From Palsa-870 sp035937155 (GTDB lineage Bacteria > Chloroflexota > Dormibacteria > Dormibacterales > Dormibacteraceae): DNA of 64,000 nucleotides. The notes under the pieces were generated by a model. It saw only the letters and a program-made list of their open reading frames with translations, did not search any database and was not told where the DNA came from. How positions within the stretch are numbered: position 1 is the first letter of the stretch; each line of letters begins with the position of its first letter. Shown piece after piece: positions 49,374 to 57,714 of this stretch. The stretch is taken from positions 28,984 to 92,983 of the forward strand of contig DASYVJ010000017.1 in the NCBI GenBank assembly GCA_035937155.1, given 5' to 3'. The translations under genes were made by a program, and so were the position numbers.

Positions 49374-51334
49374 GCCTGCTACTCGCCGCCGCGAACCTCG
49401 CCACCGCGGCTTCCGGGACCGCTTCTGGATCTCGACCGCCTGCAGGATTCACGTTCGACCCCGCGACCACGCTGGGATGGGCGGTGCCGCTCATCGTCAT
49501 CGCGCCGCTGGCCGCCTTCGTCATCGCGCTGTCGAGCGTTCGGACCCGGCGGTCTTCGGCGAACCTCGCGATGATCGGCGTCTTCACGTCGCTGCTTGCC
49601 ACCCTGCTCGTGGGCTGGGGTCTAGCGAAGCGGACGACGCCCTTCCTCGCCACCTACCAGTACATCAACCTGCCGGTCGCTTTCAGTGGGCCGACGAACT
49701 TCCAGGGGTTCGGTATCGACATCATCCTTCGCGTCGACCACATCACGGTGGCCGCGCTCGTCGTCGTGGAGCTCTGCATCATCGGTGCTCTTGGCTGGCA
49801 CCAGGTGATGGGCCGGACGGAGCCGGGTCCGGCGCGTTTCCACGCCTTGATCAGCGTCCTGCTGTTCGGATGCGCCGGTGTGCTGGTCAGCTGGGACCTG
49901 GCCGAGCTGCTCGCCTTCTGGGGCGTGGCGGGAGCGGCGACCTACCTTCTGCTGGCGCACCGCTGGGGTCTTGACGAAGCGGCTGCTCGTGCACGGATCG
50001 CACTCGCGCTGCCATTCGCTACCGACCTGTCGCTCATTTGTGGCATCGCATGGCTCTATGCGCGGTATGGAGCGCAGAACCTGACGACTCTGCTGCCGAT
50101 CCTGCATACAAACCCAGGCTGGACGGTGCGCTCGCTGGTGGTGGCTTCGATCCTGCTGTTCATCGGCCTGACCGGCCGCCTGGCGTTGTGGCCGCTGCAG
50201 TCATGGGTGACCCACAGCGCGGTGACGGCGCCGCCTGCCGCATCGGCCATCGTGCAAGCGGTCTGGTCGGTGCTGGCCATCGTCGTCTTGTATCGCGTGA
50301 TGCCGGTCTTCGTGGCAGCCAACTCACAGACCTTGCAGGGCTTCCTGTACGCCTGCGAGGTCGCCGCCATCGCTGCAGCGCTGCTCGCGCTGCTCGGCAA
50401 CGAACCCAGGCGCATCGTCGCCCGACTCGGCTCGGCCGTGGTCGCGTTGGCGGCTGCCGTCGTGATCCATGGATTCCAGGTACCGAACGCGACGTTCGCG
50501 GTCGCCGGGATTGCATGTGTGTTGGCTGCCGCGCCTGCGCGTGCCGCGGGCGTTCTCGCGGCCTCGGCTATCGCCGGTGCGATGCGGACGGACGACCTTG
50601 CCGAGATGGGCGACGCGTGGGCGCGCATGCGAGCAAGCGCCCTCGCCCTGCTTCTGGCCGCGGTTGTACTCGCCCTCAGCGCGACAGGGACGTTGGCATA
50701 CGGAGTCAGCTCTCGGTCTGGGCTTGGCATCGCGGCCGGCGAGGCGCTGCTGATTGTTTCGATTGGCGCGATTCGCGTCTTTCTTGCCATGGCGCTGGGG
50801 CCTCTGCGAAGGCGGCGCGCGTTCGAGCCGGACCGCGTGAGGGAGGCGCCGCGCGCTTCGCTTGGCTGGCCGTACTGGCTCGTCGTGGGTGGGGGTGTCT
50901 TCCTGGTGGCCTCTTTCGTTCGCGGCTGGCTCGACTTCCTCGACGGTCACAAGCACCCGGCTCCCGACGCCGGCGCTTACGTGCTGTGGATTGTCGTCGT
51001 CGTGATCGGAATCGCGGCAGCCTCCCTCGCTTACGTGCGAGACAAGGACGGTGCGTTGAAAGCCTCAGCGGTGGCGGGCGCGCGCCTGAGCAGGTTGGCG
51101 TGGACCGGGTCGAGAAATGTCGATCGATTCCTCATCGCGCCTGTGACCGAACTGGCTCGGCGCACCGGGGATCGGTGGATCCCCGCGGGCGACGCGCGGC
51201 TTGCGAGTGCGCTTGATTCGACCGGACGGCTGATCGTGGCCGGCACCCGATTGCCCGTTCTGCCCGTTGTCATCGTCACCGCCATCATCCTCACGCTGGT
51301 GGTCGGCCTGGTTTCGCCGGGGGTCTTCAGATGA
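49370..51334 (+). CDS. NuoL-like antiporter-type subunit, divergent
   Basis: A 654-residue polytopic protein of the proton-translocating NuoL/MrpA family. FGIDIILRVDHITVAALVVV and SWDLAELLAFWGVAGAATYL are recognisable. The segment that normally carries the broken-helix Lys reads LTGRLALWPLQSWVTHSAVT (Lys to Arg), and the following His/Lys helix is degenerate. The C-terminal lateral-helix region (ARRTGDRWIPAGDARLASAL, then a last helix) is kept. The homologous N-terminus begins with SLLLAAANLATAASG after CTG 49370, in a CTGA overlap with the nuoK-like stop; the first standard start would be GTG 49484, truncating helix 1. Confidence 0.85.
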   Translation: MSLLLAAANLATAASGTASGSRPPAGFTFDPATTLGWAVPLIVIAPLAAFVIALSSVRTRRSSANLAMIGVFTSLLATLLVGWGLAKRTTPFLATYQYINLPVAFSGPTNFQGFGIDIILRVDHITVAALVVVELCIIGALGWHQVMGRTEPGPARFHALISVLLFGCAGVLVSWDLAELLAFWGVAGAATYLLLAHRWGLDEAAARARIALALPFATDLSLICGIAWLYARYGAQNLTTLLPILHTNPGWTVRSLVVASILLFIGLTGRLALWPLQSWVTHSAVTAPPAASAIVQAVWSVLAIVVLYRVMPVFVAANSQTLQGFLYACEVAAIAAALLALLGNEPRRIVARLGSAVVALAAAVVIHGFQVPNATFAVAGIACVLAAAPARAAGVLAASAIAGAMRTDDLAEMGDAWARMRASALALLLAAVVLALSATGTLAYGVSSRSGLGIAAGEALLIVSIGAIRVFLAMALGPLRRRRAFEPDRVREAPRASLGWPYWLVVGGGVFLVASFVRGWLDFLDGHKHPAPDAGAYVLWIVVVVIGIAAASLAYVRDKDGALKASAVAGARLSRLAWTGSRNVDRFLIAPVTELARRTGDRWIPAGDARLASALDSTGRLIVAGTRLPVLPVVIVTAIILTLVVGLVSPGVFR

Positions 51335-52935
51335 TCTGGCAGGCCATCGCGGCGGCCAGCCCCTCGCCGGCGCCGACCGTGCCCGGCGCGGGCATCTTCT
51401 CTTCGCCGCTCCTGCTCAGCCTGACGGTCTGGGTTCCGGTCGCCCTCGCCATCGCGATCGCAACGATGCCAAACCCGCGCGGCCGCTACGACGTGTTGAT
51501 GAAGCAGATCGCGTTCTTTACCAACCTCGGCCTGGTCTTCATCCTGTTTGTCGCCTACAACCAGTTCCAGACCTTCCTGCCGACGATGCAGTACGAGGAG
51601 AAATTGCCCTGGCTGCAGGCGATCGGCGTCAACTATCACCTGGGCGTGGATGGCCCGGGGATGACGATGCTCATCCTCTCCGGGCTGATCGGCATCGTCT
51701 CCGTCCTGGCCTCGCTCGGTATCCGCGACCGCGTGCGCTCCTACTTCTGCCTGCTGCTCCTCACGCAAGCAACCATCAACGGCGCCATCGTGGCCCGGGA
51801 CATGTTCGTCCTGATTCTTTTCTGGAGCGCAGCGGCTATTCCCCTGGCGCTTCTGATACACGGTTGGGGAGGGCCGCGCCGACATACCGCCGCGTGGAGG
51901 CTACTGGGGTACTGGGGCCTTGGCACCGCCGCCCTTGTGATCGGAGCAATGACTCTCTATGCCGTGACGGGAGGCGCGAGCTTCGACATGGATGTCCTGC
52001 TGAAGACGACCATCAGCCCGCGCGTCCAACTCGCCGTCGGGCTGCTCATGATCGTCGCGGCGGCGACGCGGCTTCCTCTGTTCCCTTTTCATGGATGGGC
52101 TCGCGACGTGTATGCAGAGGCGCCGGTTGGTGTCGCTGTGATCGTCGCCGGGAGCGCCTCGCGCCTGGGCGGATACCTTCTATTACGTACGCTCGTAGCA
52201 GCCGAGCCGGCAGCCGCGCATCTGCTGGCCCCACTGCTCGCGGCGCTGGCCGCGTTGACAGTCGGGTACGCCGCACTGGTGGCGCTGCGCGCGACCGACC
52301 TGCGGCACATGGGCGCGCACCTGGCGCTCATCCCCGGCGGCGTCACGGCCCTCGCCTTGGCTGCCCTCTCACCGCTCGCCATCGGGGGCGCCGTGCTCTC
52401 GTTCTTCGCGGGCGGCCTGGCAGCGGCCCTCATCGTCGGCGCATCCGCGACGCTTGCGGACCGCGCGCAGTCGCGCAGCCTTCAGGTCCTCAGCGGCCTG
52501 GCTCCACGAATGCCGATCCTCACGTGGCTGCTAGTCCTGGGCGGCCTGGCCGTCCTGGGCGTGCCGCTGCTCGCAACTTTTCCAGCTGAGCTCATGACGT
52601 TCTTCGGCTCGTTCAAGACGCAGCCAAACGGCGCCTTCGCGGTCGCGGCGGGGTTGGCGATCGCTGCTGTCGCGTTGGCGTCATTGTTCCGGCGGGTGTT
52701 GTTCGGGGCACCGAACCCCGACGCCCCTGGCGTTTCGGACGCCTCGCTCGGAGAGACGTGGTACCTGGCTTTGCTGGCCGGCGGATTGCTGTGGGTCGGC
52801 CTTTACCCAGGCGGGCCGAAGCTGCCGGGCACCGACACGCCCATCTTCGACCCGGGCCTGGTCAACGTCATGTCCGCCGGGATCAGCGACATCGCCTCGC
52901 CGTATGCCGGACCGAACCCGGTGACCGGGCAGTGA
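51331..52935 (+). CDS. NuoM-like antiporter-type subunit, divergent
   Basis: A 534-residue NuoM-type protein. The conserved NYHLGVDGPGMTMLILSGLI, LPLFPFHGWARDVYAEAPVG and LGGYLLLRTLVA blocks give the family. Essential positions are changed: the helix-5 Glu region reads LILFWSAAAIPLALL, the Lys before LPLFPFH is Arg (ATRLPLFPFH), and the Lys of the next helix is Arg (SASRLGGYLLLR). ATGA overlap with the nuoL-like gene and GTGA overlap with the nuoN-like gene indicate a single co-translated module. Confidence 0.88.
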   Translation: MIWQAIAAASPSPAPTVPGAGIFSSPLLLSLTVWVPVALAIAIATMPNPRGRYDVLMKQIAFFTNLGLVFILFVAYNQFQTFLPTMQYEEKLPWLQAIGVNYHLGVDGPGMTMLILSGLIGIVSVLASLGIRDRVRSYFCLLLLTQATINGAIVARDMFVLILFWSAAAIPLALLIHGWGGPRRHTAAWRLLGYWGLGTAALVIGAMTLYAVTGGASFDMDVLLKTTISPRVQLAVGLLMIVAAATRLPLFPFHGWARDVYAEAPVGVAVIVAGSASRLGGYLLLRTLVAAEPAAAHLLAPLLAALAALTVGYAALVALRATDLRHMGAHLALIPGGVTALALAALSPLAIGGAVLSFFAGGLAAALIVGASATLADRAQSRSLQVLSGLAPRMPILTWLLVLGGLAVLGVPLLATFPAELMTFFGSFKTQPNGAFAVAAGLAIAAVALASLFRRVLFGAPNPDAPGVSDASLGETWYLALLAGGLLWVGLYPGGPKLPGTDTPIFDPGLVNVMSAGISDIASPYAGPNPVTGQ

Positions 52936-54338
52936 AGAACTTCGTTCTCGTCCCCGAGGCGATCGTTGTCGCGACAGCCGTTTTGCTCCTTCTGGCCGGT
53001 CGCTTCGCGTGGATTCGCTCGACCGGGCGGCGGTACTTGCCCGGCGTGGTGGTCGCCATCGTGCTGGCTTCCCTGGTCATCGAGCTGTGGGGCGGCGCCA
53101 CCTTGAGCACGTATTTCGGCGGAGGCCTGGTGCAGGACCGCTTCGCTCTCTTCGCCAAGGCCGCCGTGCTGCTCGCGGCGACCATTGCCTTCGCCGTCGT
53201 CGACTGGACGGCCGAGGACTCGCTGTCGATCGGCCTCGCCATGCCTCTGTTGGCGGCCTTTGGAGTGATGGTCGCGGCGTCAGCGGGTGACCTGGTTGCG
53301 CTCTGGGCCGGACTCGAGCTGGCGGCGGCGGCCGGCGTTGTGATGGTCGCCGTTCGGCGGCCGGACCTCGCGATGCGGCTGCTGCTCACCGGGGCGGTCG
53401 CCAGCGCGCTGCTTCTGACCGGCCTTGCGTTCCTTTATGCGTCGGTCGGCACATCGGACCTGACTGCGATGCGCGACGTCCTCTTCAGCGGAGCGCCAAC
53501 GCTCGCCCTTGCCATCCCTGTTTTCCTCGTCATCAACGGCCTGGCGGTTCGCGCCACGCTCGCCCCCTTCCAGCTCGCCGGGATTCCAGCGAGTCTCGGA
53601 GCCTCTCCTCTGGGAGCCGGTCTGGTACTGGGCCTGGTTGCCGCGGCGGCCGCCACTGTAGCCATCAAGCTGGTGGCGGCGCTGACTCCGATTCCCGCGG
53701 TTTACTCGACATACCTCGAGGTCATCGCGGCCGTGGCGATGGTCGGCGGCGGAGCGGCGGCTCTGGCGGTGCGGTCGCCCCGCGCGCGCTTCGGATACCT
53801 CGCGGCCGGCCAGATCGGCTGGGTTGCCGCCGGCCTTGTCAGCCACTATCGCTCCGGGCTTGCGGGATCCCTCTTCCTGCTCGGGGCCTTCGCGGTGGCG
53901 GCCACCTGCGGACCGGCGGTGATGGGCCGGGCCGATGGGGGAGAGCCGGCCCTGGCTGGCCTTGGTGTGCTGCGACCGGCTCGCGCCGCCGGTGTGGCGC
54001 TGGCGATGCTCTCGCTGGCCGGGGCGCCGCCCCTCGCAGGCTTCTTCGGCGAGTTCGCGGTCGGTGCCGCGCTGGCCCAGAGCGGACACTTCGGCCTGCT
54101 CGCGCTCGGCATCCTGGGCTCGATCCTGAGCCTGGCCGCCGTTGTGGGCACGCTGCGCGTGATCTACATGCAGAGTCCGCTCGAGGACGCGCGGCGTGGG
54201 TCGGCGCTTCCCGTCCTGACCCGCCTGTCGTCCATCGGTGCCGTGGCTCTTTGTGCCGTGATCGCGGCTTACGGTGTCTTTTCGAATCCGATCCTCGGCC
54301 TGGCCAACCAGGGAGCAGAGGCGTTGGGACTGCGGTAA
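52932..54338 (+). CDS. NuoN-like antiporter-type subunit, divergent
   Basis: A 468-residue NuoN-type membrane protein. DLVALWAGLELAAAAGVVMV keeps the helix-5 Glu, and LLTGAVASALLLTGLAFLYA matches the next helix. The broken-helix site reads AVRATLAPFQLAGIPAS, with Arg for Lys and without the HxW motif. LSLAGAPPLAGFFGEFAVGA is the conserved late loop. GTG 52932 is chosen from the GTGA overlap. No peripheral-arm or A, H subunit gene is near. Confidence 0.86.
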   Translation: MKNFVLVPEAIVVATAVLLLLAGRFAWIRSTGRRYLPGVVVAIVLASLVIELWGGATLSTYFGGGLVQDRFALFAKAAVLLAATIAFAVVDWTAEDSLSIGLAMPLLAAFGVMVAASAGDLVALWAGLELAAAAGVVMVAVRRPDLAMRLLLTGAVASALLLTGLAFLYASVGTSDLTAMRDVLFSGAPTLALAIPVFLVINGLAVRATLAPFQLAGIPASLGASPLGAGLVLGLVAAAAATVAIKLVAALTPIPAVYSTYLEVIAAVAMVGGGAAALAVRSPRARFGYLAAGQIGWVAAGLVSHYRSGLAGSLFLLGAFAVAATCGPAVMGRADGGEPALAGLGVLRPARAAGVALAMLSLAGAPPLAGFFGEFAVGAALAQSGHFGLLALGILGSILSLAAVVGTLRVIYMQSPLEDARRGSALPVLTRLSSIGAVALCAVIAAYGVFSNPILGLANQGAEALGLR

Positions 54339-54398
54339 GCTCCCGGCTACCGGTCGCAGTACGCGCCTTAGTAAACGTCCTGGAGGTCCCGCCCGACC

Positions 54399-56624
54399 TT
54401 GGCATCCCGCAAACGCGCGCCTGCGGCGCGCAGCCGGCGCATTCGAGCGCAAGCTCGCCCGCGGCGTAAGAACAAGCAGCAGCGCTCGCATCACTGGCTG
54501 ATGCGGCTCGGGCTGGTGAGCCTGATCGTGCTTTCGTCGACTGGCCTCGTCGGGACGGCGGGCACGATCGGCGTGGTCGACTATTTCGCTGGTGACCTGC
54601 CCTCGATCGAAGCCCTCCAGTCGACCAAGCTCACCCAGACCACGCGCATCCTCGACCGCAACGGCAACCTGATCGAGGCCCTGTATCACGAGAACCGCAC
54701 CGTCGTCCCGCTGAGCAAGATCAGCAAGAAGCTGCAGACCGCGACCATCGACACCGAGGACCGCACGTTCTATTCGAACTCCGGGGTGGATTACCGGCGG
54801 CTGGCGATCGCGATCGTGTACGACCTCACCCACCATTCCGGAACGCTGGGCGGCTCGACGATCACGCAGCAGGTCGTGAAGAACGACGTCCTGGACACCA
54901 CGGACGCGCAAAGCAGAACGATCAGCCGCAAGTTCCGCGAGCTGCTGCTCGCCGAGGAGATGGAGCGCCGTTACTCGAAACAGCAGATCCTCGAGCTCTA
55001 CCTCAACACGATCAACTACGGCAACGGCGCGTACGGCGCAGAGGCCGCAGCTGAAACATATTTCCAGGTTCACGCGAGCGACCTCACGTGGGCGCAGGCG
55101 AGCTTTCTCGCCGGCCTGCCTCAGGCGCCGGCCGATTACGATCCGTTCGGCACACCCGGCCAGCTGGCGAACGCGAAATGGCGATGGCGGTCGGTGCTGG
55201 ACGGCATGGTGACAGTCGGTGAATTGAGCCGATCGATAACGGATGGAATGTACTCCGGCGACCTCATCACGACGATGATCGCGGCGCACAAAGCTTTGCC
55301 CGCGCAGCACAGCGCGTTGACGGCGCACTTCGTCGACTACATCGAGCGGTACATCACACAGCGTTACAGCCAGCAAGCGCTGTACGAGGGTGGCCTTCGC
55401 ATCACGACCACTCTCGACCTCGGCACGCAGGCGCTGGCCGACAAGCAGGTGAAGGCGGGCGTGGCTGCGTACGCGAAGCGGGGCGTTAACACCGGGGCCA
55501 TGCTGGTGATGAATCCGGGCGACGGTGAGATTCTCGCCATGGTCGGAAGCGCCGACTACAACAACGCCGCCATTCGAGGCCAGATCAACCTGACCGGCGT
55601 GGATCCGCTGGGCTGGCGCGGCGTCGGTTCGTCGTTCAAGGTCTACACGTACGCGGCTGCGCTGCAGGCCGGGCTCGTGACGCCGGCGACGCTGACGAAC
55701 GACGAGACCGGAGTTATCGGAGGGCATACATTCAGCGACTGGGACGGCAAGCACGAAGGGTGGATTCCTTTGCGCACCGCGCTCGCCCAGTCGCGCAACC
55801 TACCCGCGCTCTGGACCTATGCAGGCGAGGGCGGCGATCGAGTGATCAGCTTGATGCACAACCTTGGGGTGACAGCGACGATCGAGAACCCGGAAGGGGT
55901 GGCGACCACGCTCGGCCACGACGCGATTTCCATGGCGGAGCATCTCGCGGCCTACTCCGCTTTCGACAATGGCGGCTTTAGGATCAGGCCACACCCGGTG
56001 CTAAACGTGACGGACGCGAACGGCAAGGTGCTGGAGGCGTTCGATTCCGCCGCGGGACGCGTGCAGGTCATCAGCCCCGAGCTGGGTTACGTGATGACCG
56101 ATCTGTTGCGCGGACCCGTGAAGCTGTACCTGGGAGACCTCGGCGGGCGGCCTGTGGCGGGCAAGTCAGGCACGACCGAGGCTTATACCGGATCGATCTT
56201 CATCGGCTACACGCCGACCCTTGCGGTCGCCGCGTCGCTCATGCACATCGATGCCGGGCCAACGTGCAACTCGGGCTACGCGTACCTCGCTACCAACTTT
56301 CCGCCTTCAGGCTGGCAGTGCCCGACCTCCGTCCTGTTTGGCGAGAACGTCGGCCAGTCGGTATGGAAGCCCTTCCTAGAGCAGTACTACGCCTCGCACC
56401 CATGGCCTGCGATGTGGACGCAGCCGCCAGGCGTCGTGACGCGCCAGGTCTGCGCCTATGACGGCGGTTCCATCGGAGCAGGCGGCTTCAACGAGATCTT
56501 CCTCAAGGGCACCGGCGAACCCAACTTCCCCTGCGGGGCCAATCCGCACCCAGGCCAGGCGCCTTACCAGGTTCCGGTCGCCAGCCCCTCGCCTGCGCCG
56601 AGCGCCTCGCCAACGCCACACTAG
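54399..56624 (+). CDS. Bifunctional penicillin-binding protein (class A, GT51 + transpeptidase)
   Basis: A 741-residue peptidoglycan synthase. A basic cytoplasmic tail (RSRRIRAQARPRRKNKQQR) precedes one membrane helix (LGLVSLIVLSSTGLVGTAG). The GT51 domain has DTEDRTFYSNSGVDYRRLAI (catalytic Glu), GGSTITQQVVKN and LNTINYGNGAYGAEAAAETY. The transpeptidase has SSFKVYTYAAAL (SxxK), SRN in AQSRNLPAL and KSGTTEAYTG. The C-terminus is Pro/Ala/Ser-rich. TTG 54399 is the start, 12 bases after GGAGG. Confidence 0.94.
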   Translation: MASRKRAPAARSRRIRAQARPRRKNKQQRSHHWLMRLGLVSLIVLSSTGLVGTAGTIGVVDYFAGDLPSIEALQSTKLTQTTRILDRNGNLIEALYHENRTVVPLSKISKKLQTATIDTEDRTFYSNSGVDYRRLAIAIVYDLTHHSGTLGGSTITQQVVKNDVLDTTDAQSRTISRKFRELLLAEEMERRYSKQQILELYLNTINYGNGAYGAEAAAETYFQVHASDLTWAQASFLAGLPQAPADYDPFGTPGQLANAKWRWRSVLDGMVTVGELSRSITDGMYSGDLITTMIAAHKALPAQHSALTAHFVDYIERYITQRYSQQALYEGGLRITTTLDLGTQALADKQVKAGVAAYAKRGVNTGAMLVMNPGDGEILAMVGSADYNNAAIRGQINLTGVDPLGWRGVGSSFKVYTYAAALQAGLVTPATLTNDETGVIGGHTFSDWDGKHEGWIPLRTALAQSRNLPALWTYAGEGGDRVISLMHNLGVTATIENPEGVATTLGHDAISMAEHLAAYSAFDNGGFRIRPHPVLNVTDANGKVLEAFDSAAGRVQVISPELGYVMTDLLRGPVKLYLGDLGGRPVAGKSGTTEAYTGSIFIGYTPTLAVAASLMHIDAGPTCNSGYAYLATNFPPSGWQCPTSVLFGENVGQSVWKPFLEQYYASHPWPAMWTQPPGVVTRQVCAYDGGSIGAGGFNEIFLKGTGEPNFPCGANPHPGQAPYQVPVASPSPAPSASPTPH

Positions 56625-56629
56625 GTTTC

Positions 56630-57316
56630 GTGCGGCTCAACCGGGTTGGCATCATTGGCGGCGCGATCTACCTGGGCCTTGGGCTCGCCTGGGTGTGGCT
56701 GGCGCAACCTCCCGCACCGGCATGGCTTTTGCTCGCTTGGTTCGCTCTGGTAGGGACGATCGAGTGTTTCATCCCAGGGGAGGCCAACCAGGTTTCCCTT
56801 GCCCGCGCGCACCTGGCCGCGCCGGCGCTCGTCTACTCACTTGATGGCGCGTTCGGCCTGCTGGCTGTCGTGCTGGCGGTTGCGGGTTTGAGCGACTTGG
56901 TCGACGGCACGATCGCGCGCCGTTTCGACCGGCCAACGACGCTTGGCGGGGGGCTCGATCCAATCGTCGACGGCCTGCTGCTTGGTGGCGTCGCGCTTGG
57001 TCTCGCGCTCGGCGGCATCTTTCCGCTCTGGCTCGCGCTTGTGATCATTGCCCGCTACTTGCTGCCGGCCATCGGCGGGCTGGTGCTGATCTCGATGCAC
57101 CGGAGGCCGGAGTTGCATCACACGGTGAGCGGGCAGATCTCGACGTCGCTGATCATCGTCCTGGTCGGAGGCATCTGCTTGTTCCGCTTCTTCAACCAGG
57201 ATGCTACCAACGTCGTGATCGGCGCCGAGGTGGCCATTCCCATCGCCACGGTGGCCACGTTCGTGCACCTTGGCTGGGTTGCTCGCCGGCCGGTTCAGAC
57301 GGCCGAGCCCGGGTAA
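56630..57316 (+). CDS. CDP-alcohol phosphatidyltransferase
   Basis: A 228-residue integral membrane enzyme. The family signature D-x2-DG-x2-AR-x8-G-x3-D-x3-D is complete, split between DLVDGTIARRFDRPTTL and the following GGGLDPIVDG. It transfers a phosphatidyl or similar group between a CDP-activated lipid and an alcohol at the cytoplasmic membrane; phosphatidylglycerol-phosphate, inositol and serine synthases share this motif, so the alcohol is not defined. The hydrophobic N-terminal extension (VGIIGGAIYLGLGLAWVWL) is longer than in minimal members. GTG start. Confidence 0.88.
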   Translation: MRLNRVGIIGGAIYLGLGLAWVWLAQPPAPAWLLLAWFALVGTIECFIPGEANQVSLARAHLAAPALVYSLDGAFGLLAVVLAVAGLSDLVDGTIARRFDRPTTLGGGLDPIVDGLLLGGVALGLALGGIFPLWLALVIIARYLLPAIGGLVLISMHRRPELHHTVSGQISTSLIIVLVGGICLFRFFNQDATNVVIGAEVAIPIATVATFVHLGWVARRPVQTAEPG

Positions 57317-57325
57317 GATGCTTTG

Positions 57326-57596
57326 TGGTCGCGCTAAGTGGGGTGCTGGCGGTACCCTGCACCGGCAATCCGCCTTAGCCGGACCGAATTCCCGCGCTGA
57401 GGTCTGGATTCTCAGCCTGGCCGCGGCGAACGGCGTTGAAGGTCGAGACCTGCGCAGCTCGGGTCTCCGAACCCCGTCAGGTCCGGAAGGAAGCAGCGGT
57501 AAGGAGAGAACCTGAGGGTGCCGCAGTCATCTGGGCCGGAGCCGTGGACCGCGGTGCGAGCTGGGGGTCTTCGATCGAAGCGGGGGTGCGCGGCCA
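57326..57596 (+). ncRNA. ffs: Signal recognition particle RNA, large bacterial type
   Basis: The universal SRP core is visible as GTCAGGTCCGGAAGGAAGCA near 57477-57496, carrying the GGAA tetraloop hairpin and Ffh-binding internal loops. The 5' part (GGTGCTGGCGGTACCCTGCA, about 57341-57360) looks like the Alu domain of the large Gram-positive SRP RNA. The ends pair: TGGTCGCGC (57326-57334) with GCGCGGCCA (57588-57596), giving about 271 nt. Position upstream of dnaX is the same as in Bacillus. Exact ends are approximate. Confidence 0.9.
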
Positions 57597-57621
57597 TATC
57601 AATAAAGTCCGAACCTGATCG

Positions 57622-57645
57622 CCCTCGCCCCTTCAGGGGAGAGGG
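57622..57645. repeat. G/C palindromic repeat between SRP RNA and dnaX
   Basis: CCCTCGCCCCT faces AGGGGAGAGGG with a short TC loop, followed by more purine-rich repeats of the same unit. It belongs with the palindrome at 2627-2649 and the one embedded at about 16863 in the NuoE-NuoF fusion gene. It may also end the SRP RNA transcript. Confidence 0.55.
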
Positions 57646-57714
57646 TTAGGGGAGAGGGGCTTAAAGAAGTTATGCCTGAGAGAGGGGCGTTCAGTGGACT
57701 AGTGCCTGAAGAAA

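Noticed and set aside
53280..55754. 824-residue reverse frame across the nuoN-like and PBP genes
   Set aside because: Low-complexity, highly charged shadow translation opposite two well-supported genes.
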